A stretch of 43,620 bases of DNA, from contig PLIU01000077.1 in the NCBI GenBank assembly GCA_003140095.1, positions 1 to 43,620 of the forward strand, written 5' to 3'. The notes under the pieces are model-generated. The model ran no database searches and was not told where the DNA came from. It saw only the letters and a list, made by a program, of their open reading frames with translations. The DNA comes from Verrucomicrobiales bacterium (lineage in GTDB: Bacteria; Verrucomicrobiota; Verrucomicrobiia; Limisphaerales; Palsa-1400). Shown here piece after piece: positions 19,315 through 30,319 of the stretch. Positions within the stretch are counted from its first letter, which is position 1. Each line of letters starts with the position of its first letter. Both the position numbers and the translations under genes were made by a program.

Positions 19315-22300
19315 GGGTTCGTTTCTGTTAAGAGGGCCTCGGCGCGCACGGTGTCAAGGCGTCCTAATTCGGCCAGCAGACTTCCGCGTTCCGTTTTGGA
19401 GGTGATGGCCTGCACGTGACCGGCCAAGCGTTGGCGTTCCTCCTCGCTGAGCACGGTGCCCGTTTGGATCAGAATGGGGATGTCTTTGGTGCGTAGTTGG
19501 GCGCGCAGTTGTTCCACGACTTTGGTCCCGTCGAATTCGGGCATGGTAAAATCCAGGATGATCACGTCCGGTTGATAAGTCGTGGCCAAGGCCACACCCT
19601 TGCGGCCATCCGGCGCGCGAAGAACGCGAAAACCTTCTTGCAGGAGGGTCGTGGTCAGCAGTTCCAGCAAAGCGGGCTCGTCGTCGATGATGAGGACCGT
19701 TTTGAGTTCTTTGCCGGCGGTTTTGTCCGAGCGGCGAATGGCGTCCACGAGCCTGGCACTCAACCGTTCATCGCCGCATAACCTGAATGCCGGCCTGCCA
19801 TCGCGATCAACGGAAAAAATGACCAGTGGGATCCTGGGCGGGATCTTTGAGCTGCACTTGAGCCATTCCTGTTCTCCATGGTGATCCGCGAGTTTTCGAT
19901 CGATCACAACCGCATAAAAGGATTTGGCCTTGACCGTGCGGACGATCGCCTCCATTTGCGGAATCACCTCAATACCATAACCAACACCGGTCAGATAATC
20001 GCCCGCCAGTTGTTCGCTTGCGGCATCGTTCGTCACGATCAAAACGAGTGGCCGGATGGTGTCCTCGCGCGAGTCGGTCTTGTCAGGAGTTGGAGGTGGC
20101 TTGGCCTCGGGATTTGGGAGGGGAATCAGGAAAGTGAAGATGCTGCCCTTGCCTTCGATGCCTTCGCTCTCCACCCAGATCCGCCCGCCATGCAGCTCGA
20201 TCAGCCTTTTGGTCAAGGCCAGCCCCAGGCCGGTACCTTGCTGCCGCCGGCCGTAGGAGGAGTCCACTTGTTCAAACTCTTTGAAAACGCGCGCCTGATC
20301 GCGCGCTTGAATTCCGATGCCGGTGTCGGTGACCGCCACGCGCAGGGCCTCACCCGCCAGCGCAATGTTCGACGCTGCCCTGGCATCTCCGTTGGCTTCG
20401 TTTTGGAAAGCGGCCGTCACGGTTACTCTTCCGCCATCCGGGGTGAACTTGATAGCGTTGCTGAGCAGGTTGTACATGACCTGCTTGAACTTCGCTTCGT
20501 CAGCGTAGAGCACGGGAAGGTTTGCCCCGACTTCAAACTCAAGGCTGATGCCCTTCTTGTTGGCCAGCGTCTTAACAATCGTTTGCACCTCGTGCAACGC
20601 TTTGGTGACGGCGAACGTATTGCGCATCAACTCCACCCGGCCTGCCTCCACCTTGGCCAGGTCGAGAATGTCATTGATGAGCTGGAGCAGGTGGCGTCCG
20701 CTGCTGAGAATGTTGTTGCTGTATTTGAGTTGCCGGACGTTCAGATCGCCAAAAGTTTTGTCGGAGAGGATTTCCGAAAAGCCGATGATGGCATTGAGCG
20801 GGGTGCGCAGCTCGTGGCTCATGTTGGCGAGGAACTGGCTCTTGGCGAGGTTGGCGGATTCGGCCGCTTCCTTGGTGTGCTGAGCGGCGGCTTCGGCCAG
20901 GCGGCGCTGCGTGACGTCCAGAAAAATGCCGTCGGCACACCTGATGCCCTGGCGTGGCTGCGTGGTCAGCGCCCGGTCATGCAACCAGATCCACTGGCCG
21001 TCTTTCCGGCAGATCTGGTATTCCACGTCGAACTTTTCGCCATCGGAGAAAAGTTTCTGGTAGGCGTGGCTGACATGCTTGGCGTCTTGCGGATGGATCC
21101 GATCCAACCAAAGCTGCCCGCTTTGCTCAAGAAGTTCCGCGGAACTGTAACCCAGCACCTTGACGGCATTGCCGCTGATATAAAGCAGTTCCCGGTTGAG
21201 ATCGGCGGTCCAAACCACGTCCGGAATATGATCAATGAGCGAACGGTGTTTTTCCTCACTGGCCCGCAAGGCCTGGTCGGATTGCTTGCGTTGCGTGATG
21301 TCCTGAATGACAGCCTGGAACTCCCGCGTATCGTCTTTTTCTTGAAACAAGCGCCGGATCCGGTATTGATGCCACACGAGCTGGTCGTCAGGCGAATGCA
21401 GGCGGTGATCAAACGAAACGACCGGTTCATCTGCCGGCAAAGAGTTGATGTAGCTCAGCGGAACGGCGGCATCCTCCTCGGAGAGGGTTTGAAAGAAGTT
21501 AGTTCCGATCAGCTCCTCGCGGCTTTTGGCATGGAAGCGGCAGAAAGTATCATTGACAAAAGTGAGCAAACCGTCCGGCTTGAACCGGCAAATCAAATCC
21601 GTCTGGTCTTCCACCACCGCCCGAAAACGCTTTTCGCTGACCGAGACCGCGCGTTCCGCCGCACGGCGTTCGGTCGCCGCCGCCGCCAGGAGCATATTAG
21701 TGACCGCCAGAATCCCGATGTAACTGCCGATGAGCATCAGACTGTCCTTCTCCGTATTGGTGACGAAGGGCCCTCGTGCGTGGAGGAGTGAATAGATGGC
21801 CAGCGCCGAGACCAGCAAGGTTCCGGCAGTGGCGCCGCGCGGGCCAAAGCGCAATGCACCCCAGACCAGAAAAGGAAACGGCAAATAGGCCAGCGGATAA
21901 TTTTGAATCCCATAGACAAACCATGAATTGAAGGAAAACAGGGTGCCGCCGACCAAACCTGCGCCGCAGATGACGGCTTCGGCAATCAGCCTGGCGTTCC
22001 AGCGGGTGGCCGTGGGCGTGGCCCAAGTGATGAGGAAGGGCGCGACCACCAGCCCGGCCAGCGCATTGGGCACCCACCACACCAGCGTCATGGGAAATAA
22101 ATTGTCCCATGCCACCGCCCCACCGTAGGCGAGACTGACGACGTTGAAGGCGGCATTGACCGTGGTGCCCAGAAAACAGGCCAGCCCAATGTAGGCGGTC
22201 ACGTCCCGAGTGCGTTCCATCGCATTGTCGAAAGCGGTGATTCTTTTGAGCAGGAAAGTGCAGACGATGGCGCCCATGGTATTGCCAATGGCCGTACCGA

Positions 22301-22553
22301 GGGTGAAGAATCCAAAGGGCCTTCCATCCATGGTCGAAAATAGAATCGCTCCCAAAGCCACGCCAGGCCAGAATCGGTAACCGAAGAGCAGAATGGCGGC
22401 CAGCGCGATGCCCGCCGGCGGCCAGACCAGGACCACACTGCCGGAAAGAAAAGTGGTTTTCTTGCCGACCAATCCGCCCACGAAATAAAGGGCGATGAGA
22501 ACGACCACGCGTGTGGAGGCCGAGAGTTTTTGGTTCTGTATCCATTTAACCAT
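19311..22553 (-). CDS. Hybrid histidine kinase: MASE1-like TM region, PAS x2, HisKA-HATPase, pseudo-receiver, receiver
   Basis: N-terminal multi-TM VVLVWPPAGIALAAILLFGYRFWPGVALGA; two PAS; FLANMSHELRTPLNAIIGFSEIL; GTGLGLALTKRLIELHGG; IVTNDAASEQL..VIDRKL; VLIIDDEPALLEL..VIILDFTMPEFDG. Confidence 0.9.
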   Translation of the reverse strand: MVKWIQNQKLSASTRVVVLIALYFVGGLVGKKTTFLSGSVVLVWPPAGIALAAILLFGYRFWPGVALGAILFSTMDGRPFGFFTLGTAIGNTMGAIVCTFLLKRITAFDNAMERTRDVTAYIGLACFLGTTVNAAFNVVSLAYGGAVAWDNLFPMTLVWWVPNALAGLVVAPFLITWATPTATRWNARLIAEAVICGAGLVGGTLFSFNSWFVYGIQNYPLAYLPFPFLVWGALRFGPRGATAGTLLVSALAIYSLLHARGPFVTNTEKDSLMLIGSYIGILAVTNMLLAAAATERRAAERAVSVSEKRFRAVVEDQTDLICRFKPDGLLTFVNDTFCRFHAKSREELIGTNFFQTLSEEDAAVPLSYINSLPADEPVVSFDHRLHSPDDQLVWHQYRIRRLFQEKDDTREFQAVIQDITQRKQSDQALRASEEKHRSLIDHIPDVVWTADLNRELLYISGNAVKVLGYSSAELLEQSGQLWLDRIHPQDAKHVSHAYQKLFSDGEKFDVEYQICRKDGQWIWLHDRALTTQPRQGIRCADGIFLDVTQRRLAEAAAQHTKEAAESANLAKSQFLANMSHELRTPLNAIIGFSEILSDKTFGDLNVRQLKYSNNILSSGRHLLQLINDILDLAKVEAGRVELMRNTFAVTKALHEVQTIVKTLANKKGISLEFEVGANLPVLYADEAKFKQVMYNLLSNAIKFTPDGGRVTVTAAFQNEANGDARAASNIALAGEALRVAVTDTGIGIQARDQARVFKEFEQVDSSYGRRQQGTGLGLALTKRLIELHGGRIWVESEGIEGKGSIFTFLIPLPNPEAKPPPTPDKTDSREDTIRPLVLIVTNDAASEQLAGDYLTGVGYGIEVIPQMEAIVRTVKAKSFYAVVIDRKLADHHGEQEWLKCSSKIPPRIPLVIFSVDRDGRPAFRLCGDERLSARLVDAIRRSDKTAGKELKTVLIIDDEPALLELLTTTLLQEGFRVLRAPDGRKGVALATTYQPDVIILDFTMPEFDGTKVVEQLRAQLRTKDIPILIQTGTVLSEEERQRLAGHVQAITSKTERGSLLAELGRLDTVRAEALLTETNP

Positions 22554-22555
22554 GA

Positions 22556-25500
22556 TCAGTCCCTGGGTACTCCTGGCTTGGAGGAGATTCTCGTTAATCC
22601 AAATGTGGTCGGCGCGGCGTCCAACCTCGGAGGGCGCGGTTGATCGAGCACTTCGCGCAATTTATGCGCCAGCGCGGAGGGCGTGAACGGTTTTTGGAGG
22701 AGGGCCACGCCTTTGTCCAACATGCCTTGATGGACGATGGCATTCTCGGTGTAGGCGGAGGTGAAAAGAATCCGAGTGTGCGGATACAATACCTGGACAC
22801 GGTCCGCCAATTCCTTGCCGCTCATGTGGGGCATGACGACATCGGTAAACAAGGCATCGATGTGTCCGGTAGTGGCCTGCCGTTTGAGGCTCAAGGCTTC
22901 GATGCCGTTGGCCGCCGACAAAACCGTGTAACCCAGCCGCTTTAACAATGTCCCCGCCATCTCGCGCAAAGCGGGATCGTCCTCGACCAGCAGAATGGTT
23001 TCGGTTCCGCGGGGCAAATCAGGGGAATTCAGACGTGGCATGGGAATCTTGGCCTGGTGTTGTGCTTGGGGCAGATAAATTTTGAAGGTGGCGCCACGGC
23101 CTTGTTCGCTATAGACGCTGATGTGACCGCCGCTTTGTTTGACGATCCCGTAACAGGTGGACAATCCCAAACCCGAGCCCTGGCCCACCTCTTTGGTGGA
23201 GAAAAACGGTTCGAATGCCCGCGCCTTGACTTCCTCGCTCATGCCCGCGCCGGTGTCGGTGATGGCGAGCATGACATAGTCGCCCGCGCACAATTCTGGA
23301 TAACGGCCCACGCTTTCCTGCTCGAAGGAGACGTTGCTGGTTTCCAAAGTGAGTTTGCCGCCGTTGGGCATGGCGTCGCGCGCGTTCATGGCCATGTTCA
23401 TGATGACCTGTTCAATCTGTCCGGCGTCCGCATGGACCATTTTGAGGCCCGGGCCTGGACGGAGCTGGGTGTCCACATCAGCGCCCATGAGTTGGCCAAA
23501 AATCCCTTGCATACTGGCCATGACCTGGTTCAGATCCAGGCTTTCCGGCTGAAGAATCTGCTTGCGGCCATAGGCCAGGAGTTGCCGTGTGAGCGCGGCG
23601 GCACGGACGGCGGCCCGGATGATTTCGGTCGCACTTTTGGACTGCGGACTGCCCGCGGGAAGATCGCCCAGGAGCAATTCACTCTGGCCGATGATGGCCG
23701 TGAGGATGCTGTTGAACTCATGCGCGACACCGCCGGCCAATTTGCCGACGGTTTCCATTCTCTGAGATTGGAATAACTGGGCTTCGAATTGTTTGCGCCT
23801 GGTAATATCGCTGGCGATGCCCGTCAATCGAATGACCTTGCCCGTGGCATCGCGGACTTGAAACCCGCACTGTGTATCCAGCGCATCTCGCCGCCCGGGT
23901 GTGCGATTCGAAACTCCTCGCTCACGCTCTGCTCGCCGGCGATGAGCCGTGCAAAACTAGCCAAGACGCGCTCACGCTCCGCCAGCGGTATGGCGTCGGA
24001 CCACACTCGCGCATTGGCGTAAAGGCTTTCCACGGAATGGCCCCAAATCCGCGCAAAGGCTGGACTGACATAATGGACTTGTTGCATGTCAGGGGATGTT
24101 ATCCAGAATACGTCGCTGATGTTTTCAGCCAACTGGCCGAATTTCTCATTGCTTTCCAGCAAGGCATTCTCGGTCTGCTTGCGCGCGGTGATGTCGCGAA
24201 AGGTCCAGATTCTGCCGTAGCATTTGCCATCTTGGCCGACAACGGGAGAGGAATACCGGTCCAGAATCGTTCCGTCCCGAAGCTCCATCTCATCGCGGCT
24301 GACCTCAATCGGGTGAGCATAAAGGTGGAGAATCTTTTCGATGAACGGCTCTGGAATTTTAATCATGCTTGCGACCCACCGGAGCCGGTTGTCGCCGGCT
24401 CCCTGCTCCGCGAAGTGCGGGGGCATGTTGAACAAGTCAACAAAACGCTGGTTTTGGAGAATCGTCTTGCGATCCTGGTCAACGATCAAAATCCCGTCCA
24501 GAGTCGAATTCACCTGGGCCTCAAGGAGCGCGGTCTTGCACCGCAACTGCTCCTCCGCCCGTGCGCTCGATGCCCACGGCGATGTTTCTGGAGACGGAGG
24601 CCAACGCTTGCAGGGCCGTTTGGGTAAGAGAGTGACGAGCGAACATCGCCACCACACCGAGCAAACGATCATCCACCACCAGAGGATAACCGGCAAAGGC
24701 GACTATGCCTTCGCGTTTGGCCCATTCCTGATCGTTGACGCGCGGATCGCCCACCACCTGGTTGGTCATATGCGGCATGCGTTCTTGCGCAATGAGTCCG
24801 ATCTTGAATTTGCCGACGGGCACGCGTCCATGCGGGCCGTTGAGGTGCGTGTAGAGGCCGGCACTGGCCTGCAGCTCCAGCATCTGCTCCCGTTCATTGA
24901 GCGTCCAAACGCGCGCGAACGCCGTGTCCAAATGTCGCACGATGGCTTCACTGCACAGCCGAAGCATTTCCGCCAAAGTTCCGCCCCGTGTGAGGGCCGT
25001 GCCGACATCCACTTCCAGCCCCGCCAACTGCGCTCGTTCCTGCAACGCCTCTTCGGTTCGTTTGCGCGCGGTGATGTCGTGCTGGACGGCGACAAAGTGC
25101 GTGGTGTTTCCGCCGGCGCCGCGGATGGGTGCGATTTGCCATTCCAGGTAAAATTCCTCCCCGCCCTTACGGTAATTGATGCCTTCGCCTTCAAAGGCTT
25201 CGCCGCGTTGGAGGGTTCGACGGAGCCGGCTCAAGACGGTTGGGTCCGTGCGCGGCCCTTGTAGGATGCGAGGTGTATTGCCAATGGCTTCCTCAGCCGA
25301 ATAGCCAGTCATCTTGGTGAAGGCGGGATTGACGAAAAGGATTTTTGGCCCCGGCAAATCGAGTTGCGCATCTGTGATGACGATGGACTCCTTGGACTGT
25401 TCGACGGCGGATCCGAGCAAGCGCAATGATTCTTCGGCGCGACAGTGTTCGACCACTTCGGTCTCCAGGGCGTGATTGGTGTGTTGCAACTCGTGGGTGC

Positions 25501-26044
25501 GCTCGGCGACGCGGCTCTCCAACTCTTCCATTTTACGCCGGAATTGCGCGTGCAACCACCATTTCTCCGTGAGCGCGTTGGCTAATTGGGAGGCTTCGAC
25601 AGTGTCGAAGGGCTTTTTGAGAATGAGCAACCCGTCGCGACGGCCAAGCTTTTCAAACATCTCACCCCATGAATAATCGGAGTAGGCGGTGCAGAGGACC
25701 ACTTGCAGGTCGGAGTCCAACTCCCAAATCTGCCTGGTTGTTTCCACCCCGTCCCAGCCAGGCGGAATGCGCACGTCCACAAAGGCCATGGCGTAAGGGC
25801 GCCCTGCGGCCAGGGCCTTTTTGACCATCAGCACGCCCTCTTGTCCCTGATAGGCCGAGTCCACTTCAAACTGGGTTTGCGGCGCCGCCGCCTTGGCATC
25901 TCCAAACACGGCCACCTCCGTAAGGTCCAAGGCCGCGGCCGTGGCGTCGCCAGGCGACAAAATCTTTCGAAAATCATCGTGAATGGCGCGATTGTCATCA
26001 ATGACCAGCACGCGCCGGTTTTTGTCGGCTGGCTCAAGATTCAT
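22556..26044 (-). pseudogene. Very large hybrid histidine kinase (receiver-PAS-GAF-PAS-PAS-HisKA-HATPase-receiver) broken by two apparent frameshifts near 24560 and 23855
   Basis: Three ORFs join at domain level: ..LASVSRNIAVGIER | ARAEEQLRCKTALLEAQVNSTLDGILIVD.. ; ..EMRWIHSAGFK | VRDATGKVIRLTGIASDITRRKQFEAQLFQSQRMETVGKLAGGVAHEFNSILT.. Confidence 0.8.
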
Positions 26045-27661
26045 GGGCGTGCTCCCGTTTTGGGCAGGGTAGTTCCAAGGTGAAGGCCGCGCCCAAGCCG
26101 GGGCCATCGCTCTGAACGGTCAACGAACCGCCCATTTCCTTGGCGGCCAGCGCGCCGCTATGGAGGCCGAAGCCGTGCCCATGCTTGCGGGTGGTGAAGC
26201 CGTGATTGAAAATGCGCGCCATATTTTCCGGCGAAATGCCAATTCCATTATCCGTGACGGAAATTCTGACGCGGCCGTGACCGTTGGCCACGCGCACCTT
26301 GAGCCGTTTGTCCGCGCGCCCCGACTCCTGGCAGGCGTACTTGGCGTTGCTGAGCAAGTTGACCAGAATTTGCAGGATTTTGTGCTTCTCGGCGTTCATG
26401 GGCGGCACAGGTTCAAACTCGCGCCCGACCTCCACGCCGTGGCGGCGCAACCCCCCCTCATTGAGGCACATGCCATCCTCGACCAAATCCACCACGTTGA
26501 TCATTTCCTTGACCCCGCCGACCATCGCGTAGTTCTGCTGCATGGCGACAATTTCCTTGATATGTTCGACGTTGCGCCGCAAGGAATCCAATTCGCTGAC
26601 GATAGCCCGCTGCTCGGCCATGAGATGTTCGGAGAGTTGCGCCAATGAGCCGGCAGATGTTTGCCCCTGGAGTCATGGGTCATGAAGCCCCCAAGGTTAT
26701 GCGCGTGCTGCCCCAGTAAGTCCACGACTTTGGCCAGTCCTGAGGTCTTGGACTGCTTGACTCGCTCCACGATCAAGCCTGTGGAGACGTTGACGCTGTT
26801 GAGCACATTGCCGACGTTATGGAGCACGTTGGTGGCGATTTCCGCCATGCCGCCCTGGCGGGATGCTTCCACCAGTTGCTTGTGGATGGTCTCCAGTTCC
26901 TGGGTTCGTTCCTCGACGCGCGCTTCGAGGTGGTCGCGCGCGGCCTCCAACGCGGCATCGCGCTGTTGAATCTGCGCCAGCATTTCGTTGAAGCGGTCAA
27001 TCAAGACTCCGATTTCATCCGTACTGCGTTTGACCGCGCGAATGGAATAATTTTTCTCTTGCGCCACGGCGCGGACCGTTCGCACCAGATCTAGAATCGG
27101 CTCCGAAATAAATCGTTGCAGGCGCGCTGACAAGAGAAGGGCGACCAGGAGTGTCAACAGGAATACAGCCACCGTAATAAAGGCAAACTGCGTCAGTTTC
27201 GAACGCAAGCCTTGCATGTTTGATTCCAAATAAATCACGCCGATGACGTCGCCTTTGGAAGTAATCGGCTCAAATAAGGCCAGCCTGTCCCGGGCAAAAG
27301 AAGATCCGTAGGCCTGGGGTTTTGGGGGCGGCGCGAAAGTGATTCCCTGCCCGGGACGATCATACTTGTCGAAAATGTTTCCGCTCCGGGAATAGACGCA
27401 GGCGCCGATGATGTTGGGTTGCGCTTCGAACGCCAAGAGCGTTTCGTTGGCGGATTGAGCATCATTAAAGTCCAGCGCGGCGGCGGTGTTGTTGCCGATG
27501 ATTCCGGCCAGGGTGAAAAGGTTCCACACCATCTCCTTGCGAAAATCAATCGTTTCAAAGGTGACGAACATGGCGCAGGCCAGCAGCAAAGCGACACTGG
27601 TGATCAGCAAGATGATGAAAATCTGCTTGTGCCGGATGGATGTGTGTTGGAAAATGCGCAT
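26034..27661 (-). pseudogene. CHASE8-HAMP sensor histidine kinase broken by one apparent frameshift near 26645
   Basis: IRHKQIFIILLITSVALLLACAMFVTFETIDFRKEMVWNLFTLAGIIGNNTAAALDFND..; ..HNLGGFMTHDSRGKHLPAH | LAQLSEHLMAEQRAIVSELDSLRRNVEHIKEIVAMQQNYA..NHGFTTRKHGHGFGLH. Confidence 0.82.
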
Positions 27662-27665
27662 AGTG

Positions 27666-28262
27666 CTAGTTCGCTTTGCCTTTCACCATGTCGGCCACCG
27701 CCAGCAACCTGGAATGGATGGTCAACCCAGCCTTCCTGGCCGCCGCGAGATCAATTTCGAGGCGGACATTTCCATTTTTGAGCACGAAGTTAATGATGCC
27801 GCCGTTTTGCGCGAAAGCTTCGTCCTCGCCCACGGTCAGAATGGGCAACGGGCTGGCTTTATCCAAGATGCCGCGCATCCGGGATGATTCTGAATCGCTG
27901 ATGAATAGAACATGGCATGGGCTGAAGTCATCGGTGCCATCGATTTGACGGATGACAATGGTGCGGCCGCCCACGGCCTTGCCTGCCACGGCGGTTCGCA
28001 ACGCCTCGCCTAGTTTGCTTTCGCCATAGAGGCCGATGGTGACGTTGGTGTTGCTGCCGGCAAACGCATTGGGCGGCCAATCGACGTATTTGATGAAGTT
28101 CAGCAGGAAAAGCGCCTTGACCTGTAAGACGGTCAGAGACCCATCGGCTCGACTAACCAGGCAAAAGCCACACCAAAGGCCGAGGCATACACTGCACGCG
28201 ATGACATAAGCCCACCAGTGGATTCTTCCCAGCCTCCGGCCCTTGAATCGGGATGTTTTCAT
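27666..28262 (-). CDS. YfiR-family (DUF4154) periplasmic protein
   Basis: VLQVKALFLLNFIKYVDWPPNAF..TIGLYGESKLGEAL..VGGRTIVIRQ..CHVLFISDSESSRMRGIL..PILTVGEDEAFAQNGGIINFVLKNGNVRLEIDLAAARKAGLTIHSRLLAVA. Confidence 0.9.
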   Translation of the reverse strand: MKTSRFKGRRLGRIHWWAYVIACSVCLGLWCGFCLVSRADGSLTVLQVKALFLLNFIKYVDWPPNAFAGSNTNVTIGLYGESKLGEALRTAVAGKAVGGRTIVIRQIDGTDDFSPCHVLFISDSESSRMRGILDKASPLPILTVGEDEAFAQNGGIINFVLKNGNVRLEIDLAAARKAGLTIHSRLLAVADMVKGKAN

Positions 28263-28273
28263 GGATGGGAGCG

Positions 28274-30319
28274 CTAAAACCGTACGGTGACTTTGGCCAG
28301 GACACTCCTCGGTATTTCCGTCAAGGCCGGGGTTTCCTGGCTGGCGAATTCCACGTGCTGATTTTGCAGCAGGTTCGCCCCCCAAATGCCAACCTCCAAC
28401 CATTGGCGCGGACTCCAGAGCAGACCCAAGTCGGCCCGCACGTAAGAAGGAATGTCGTCGAAAGCCGTCCCAGGGGCGGGCGCGGTGCTACGGTCCACGA
28501 CATAGATCGCGCCGTTCAATTGCAAGTGGTAAGGCAGGTTGAGATAGGAACGAACTTGGAATTGTTGCCGCGGACTTTGCGGATAGTCCGAAACGGGCGT
28601 CAATCGGGTTCCCAGCCAGCTATAGCTGGCCGTCAGTCTCCAGTACTCCAGGACGCGCCACTGACTGGACAGTTCGACTCCGTAGGTATCGCCAGAGCCC
28701 GCGTTCATATAGGTGGAGGAGACGAGCAGATGCGTTGGGGATGGGCTGGTTTGAATGACCGTGGGATTGGCAACCGGGACTATTAAATTTTCATAGACAT
28801 TGTAGAATCCAGTGATGTCGAAGGACAAATTCCTGGTTGGCGCGACCCGGTAGCCCACCTCGTAGGCCAGCAATTTTTCCGCCGTGAGGTTTTGAGCCCC
28901 ATAAATGGTCGCCAAGGCAGGTGGACTCGGAGAGGGGGGCTGAAAAGCGGCTACATTCAATTGTCCATCCAACTCGAAGAGGGAGGGAGTTCGCGCGGCG
29001 CGCGAAACCGCCGCCCAAACGCTTTGGTTTTCGGCCGGCGTCCACAGCAGCCGCCCATTCGGTTCCACTTCCCATTGGACCAGGCTGTTGTCTTCGAATT
29101 TGTTGCCCAGAATAAGATGGAGCCGATCGGGCACGACCTGGATGTCATCCTGCCCGAAGATATTGAAGAGCCGGATGTGTTGGGTCTCTGGCGTCCAGGT
29201 TAACTCGAAAGACGGGGTATCCTCCACGGCCTGGTAGCGATAGCCAGTGCCCCACACGAAATCGTTCCAGGAGCCGAGAGAGAAGCGGTCCTGCAACGCG
29301 ATGTCATACGTATTTTGCTCGAGTGTCCCGAAGCCGGTTCCCTGCTCGACATGATCGAAGTAGGCTTGCAATGTCCATTGCGCCGAATCCGAAACATTAC
29401 GCGTCCATCGACCCAGGATATTGCCTCTTTGATTGTATTCAGTTGGAGTGATCAATAAGACTGACGGCGGAGCGAGGCTGACACGATCGGTTGGCGTGCC
29501 CACTTCATCATAATAATAGTCGCCTTGCAGAGTCAGGACGTTCTGGCTGGGCGGTTCCCAATCGCTGCGAAAGCCGCCCTGGGTGGAATTCCAAGCGTCC
29601 CCCGCTGATTTTTCGTAGGAGTCGTTAAGATCAGACACATCAGAACGCTTGGCATAGACGCGGTAATAGAGATTGCTGGCGAGTTCCCCGCCATAGCGCA
29701 CCGTCGCCGAATCTTGATCGACGCTCCCGACGCTGCTGGAGACCAACAGCCCCTGCGTCTCCTTGGCGCTTTTGCTGGTAATGTTGATAACTCCGTTGAC
29801 CGCGTTAGCGCCCCACAAAGTAGCGCCTGGACCGCGAATGACTTCGATTCGATCCAAATCCTCCATCACGACGTCCTGCGAGTTCCAGAACACCCCGGCG
29901 CTGGAGGGTGTATAGACCGTCCTGCCATCGACCAGGACGAGTAAGTCTCTGCCAAATTCGCCATTAAAACCTCGGGCGCTGACGGCCCATTCGTTGGCGT
30001 TAATTTGCGCCACGTCCATGCCCGGCACCAGACGAAGCGCTTCGGGCAAGGAGGTGATTCCCAGCCGACGTATATCGTCGGCGGTCACCACGGAAATGGC
30101 GGCGGGCGAGGAAAAAAGATCGGTTTGCTCTTTGGCAACGGAGGTGACCTTGACGTTGACCAACTGTTCCAAGGTCAAGTCCTCCAAATTGTCGGCGGAC
30201 TTTGAGAGTTGATTGGTGTCTGTCACCTCCGCCAAAGCCGGTATTAACACGAGCACCAAGAAGGCGCCGCAACATAACCATTGCTGGAATGATAGTTGTT
30301 GCAACATGCAAGGCTTCAT
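28274..30319 (-). CDS. TonB-dependent outer-membrane receptor
   Basis: Plug: AAISVVTADDIRRLGITSLPEALRLVPGMDVAQINANEWAVSARGFNGEFGRDLLVLVDGRTVYTPSSAGVFWNSQDVVMEDLDRIEVIRGPGATLWGANAVNGVINI. Confidence 0.93.
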   Translation of the reverse strand: MKPCMLQQLSFQQWLCCGAFLVLVLIPALAEVTDTNQLSKSADNLEDLTLEQLVNVKVTSVAKEQTDLFSSPAAISVVTADDIRRLGITSLPEALRLVPGMDVAQINANEWAVSARGFNGEFGRDLLVLVDGRTVYTPSSAGVFWNSQDVVMEDLDRIEVIRGPGATLWGANAVNGVINITSKSAKETQGLLVSSSVGSVDQDSATVRYGGELASNLYYRVYAKRSDVSDLNDSYEKSAGDAWNSTQGGFRSDWEPPSQNVLTLQGDYYYDEVGTPTDRVSLAPPSVLLITPTEYNQRGNILGRWTRNVSDSAQWTLQAYFDHVEQGTGFGTLEQNTYDIALQDRFSLGSWNDFVWGTGYRYQAVEDTPSFELTWTPETQHIRLFNIFGQDDIQVVPDRLHLILGNKFEDNSLVQWEVEPNGRLLWTPAENQSVWAAVSRAARTPSLFELDGQLNVAAFQPPSPSPPALATIYGAQNLTAEKLLAYEVGYRVAPTRNLSFDITGFYNVYENLIVPVANPTVIQTSPSPTHLLVSSTYMNAGSGDTYGVELSSQWRVLEYWRLTASYSWLGTRLTPVSDYPQSPRQQFQVRSYLNLPYHLQLNGAIYVVDRSTAPAPGTAFDDIPSYVRADLGLLWSPRQWLEVGIWGANLLQNQHVEFASQETPALTEIPRSVLAKVTVRF

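Noticed and set aside
19878-21791. 637-aa plus-strand ORF
   Set aside because: Antisense of the clearly coding hybrid kinase 19311..22553; the translation has no domain signature, and long antisense ORFs are expected in GC-rich coding DNA.
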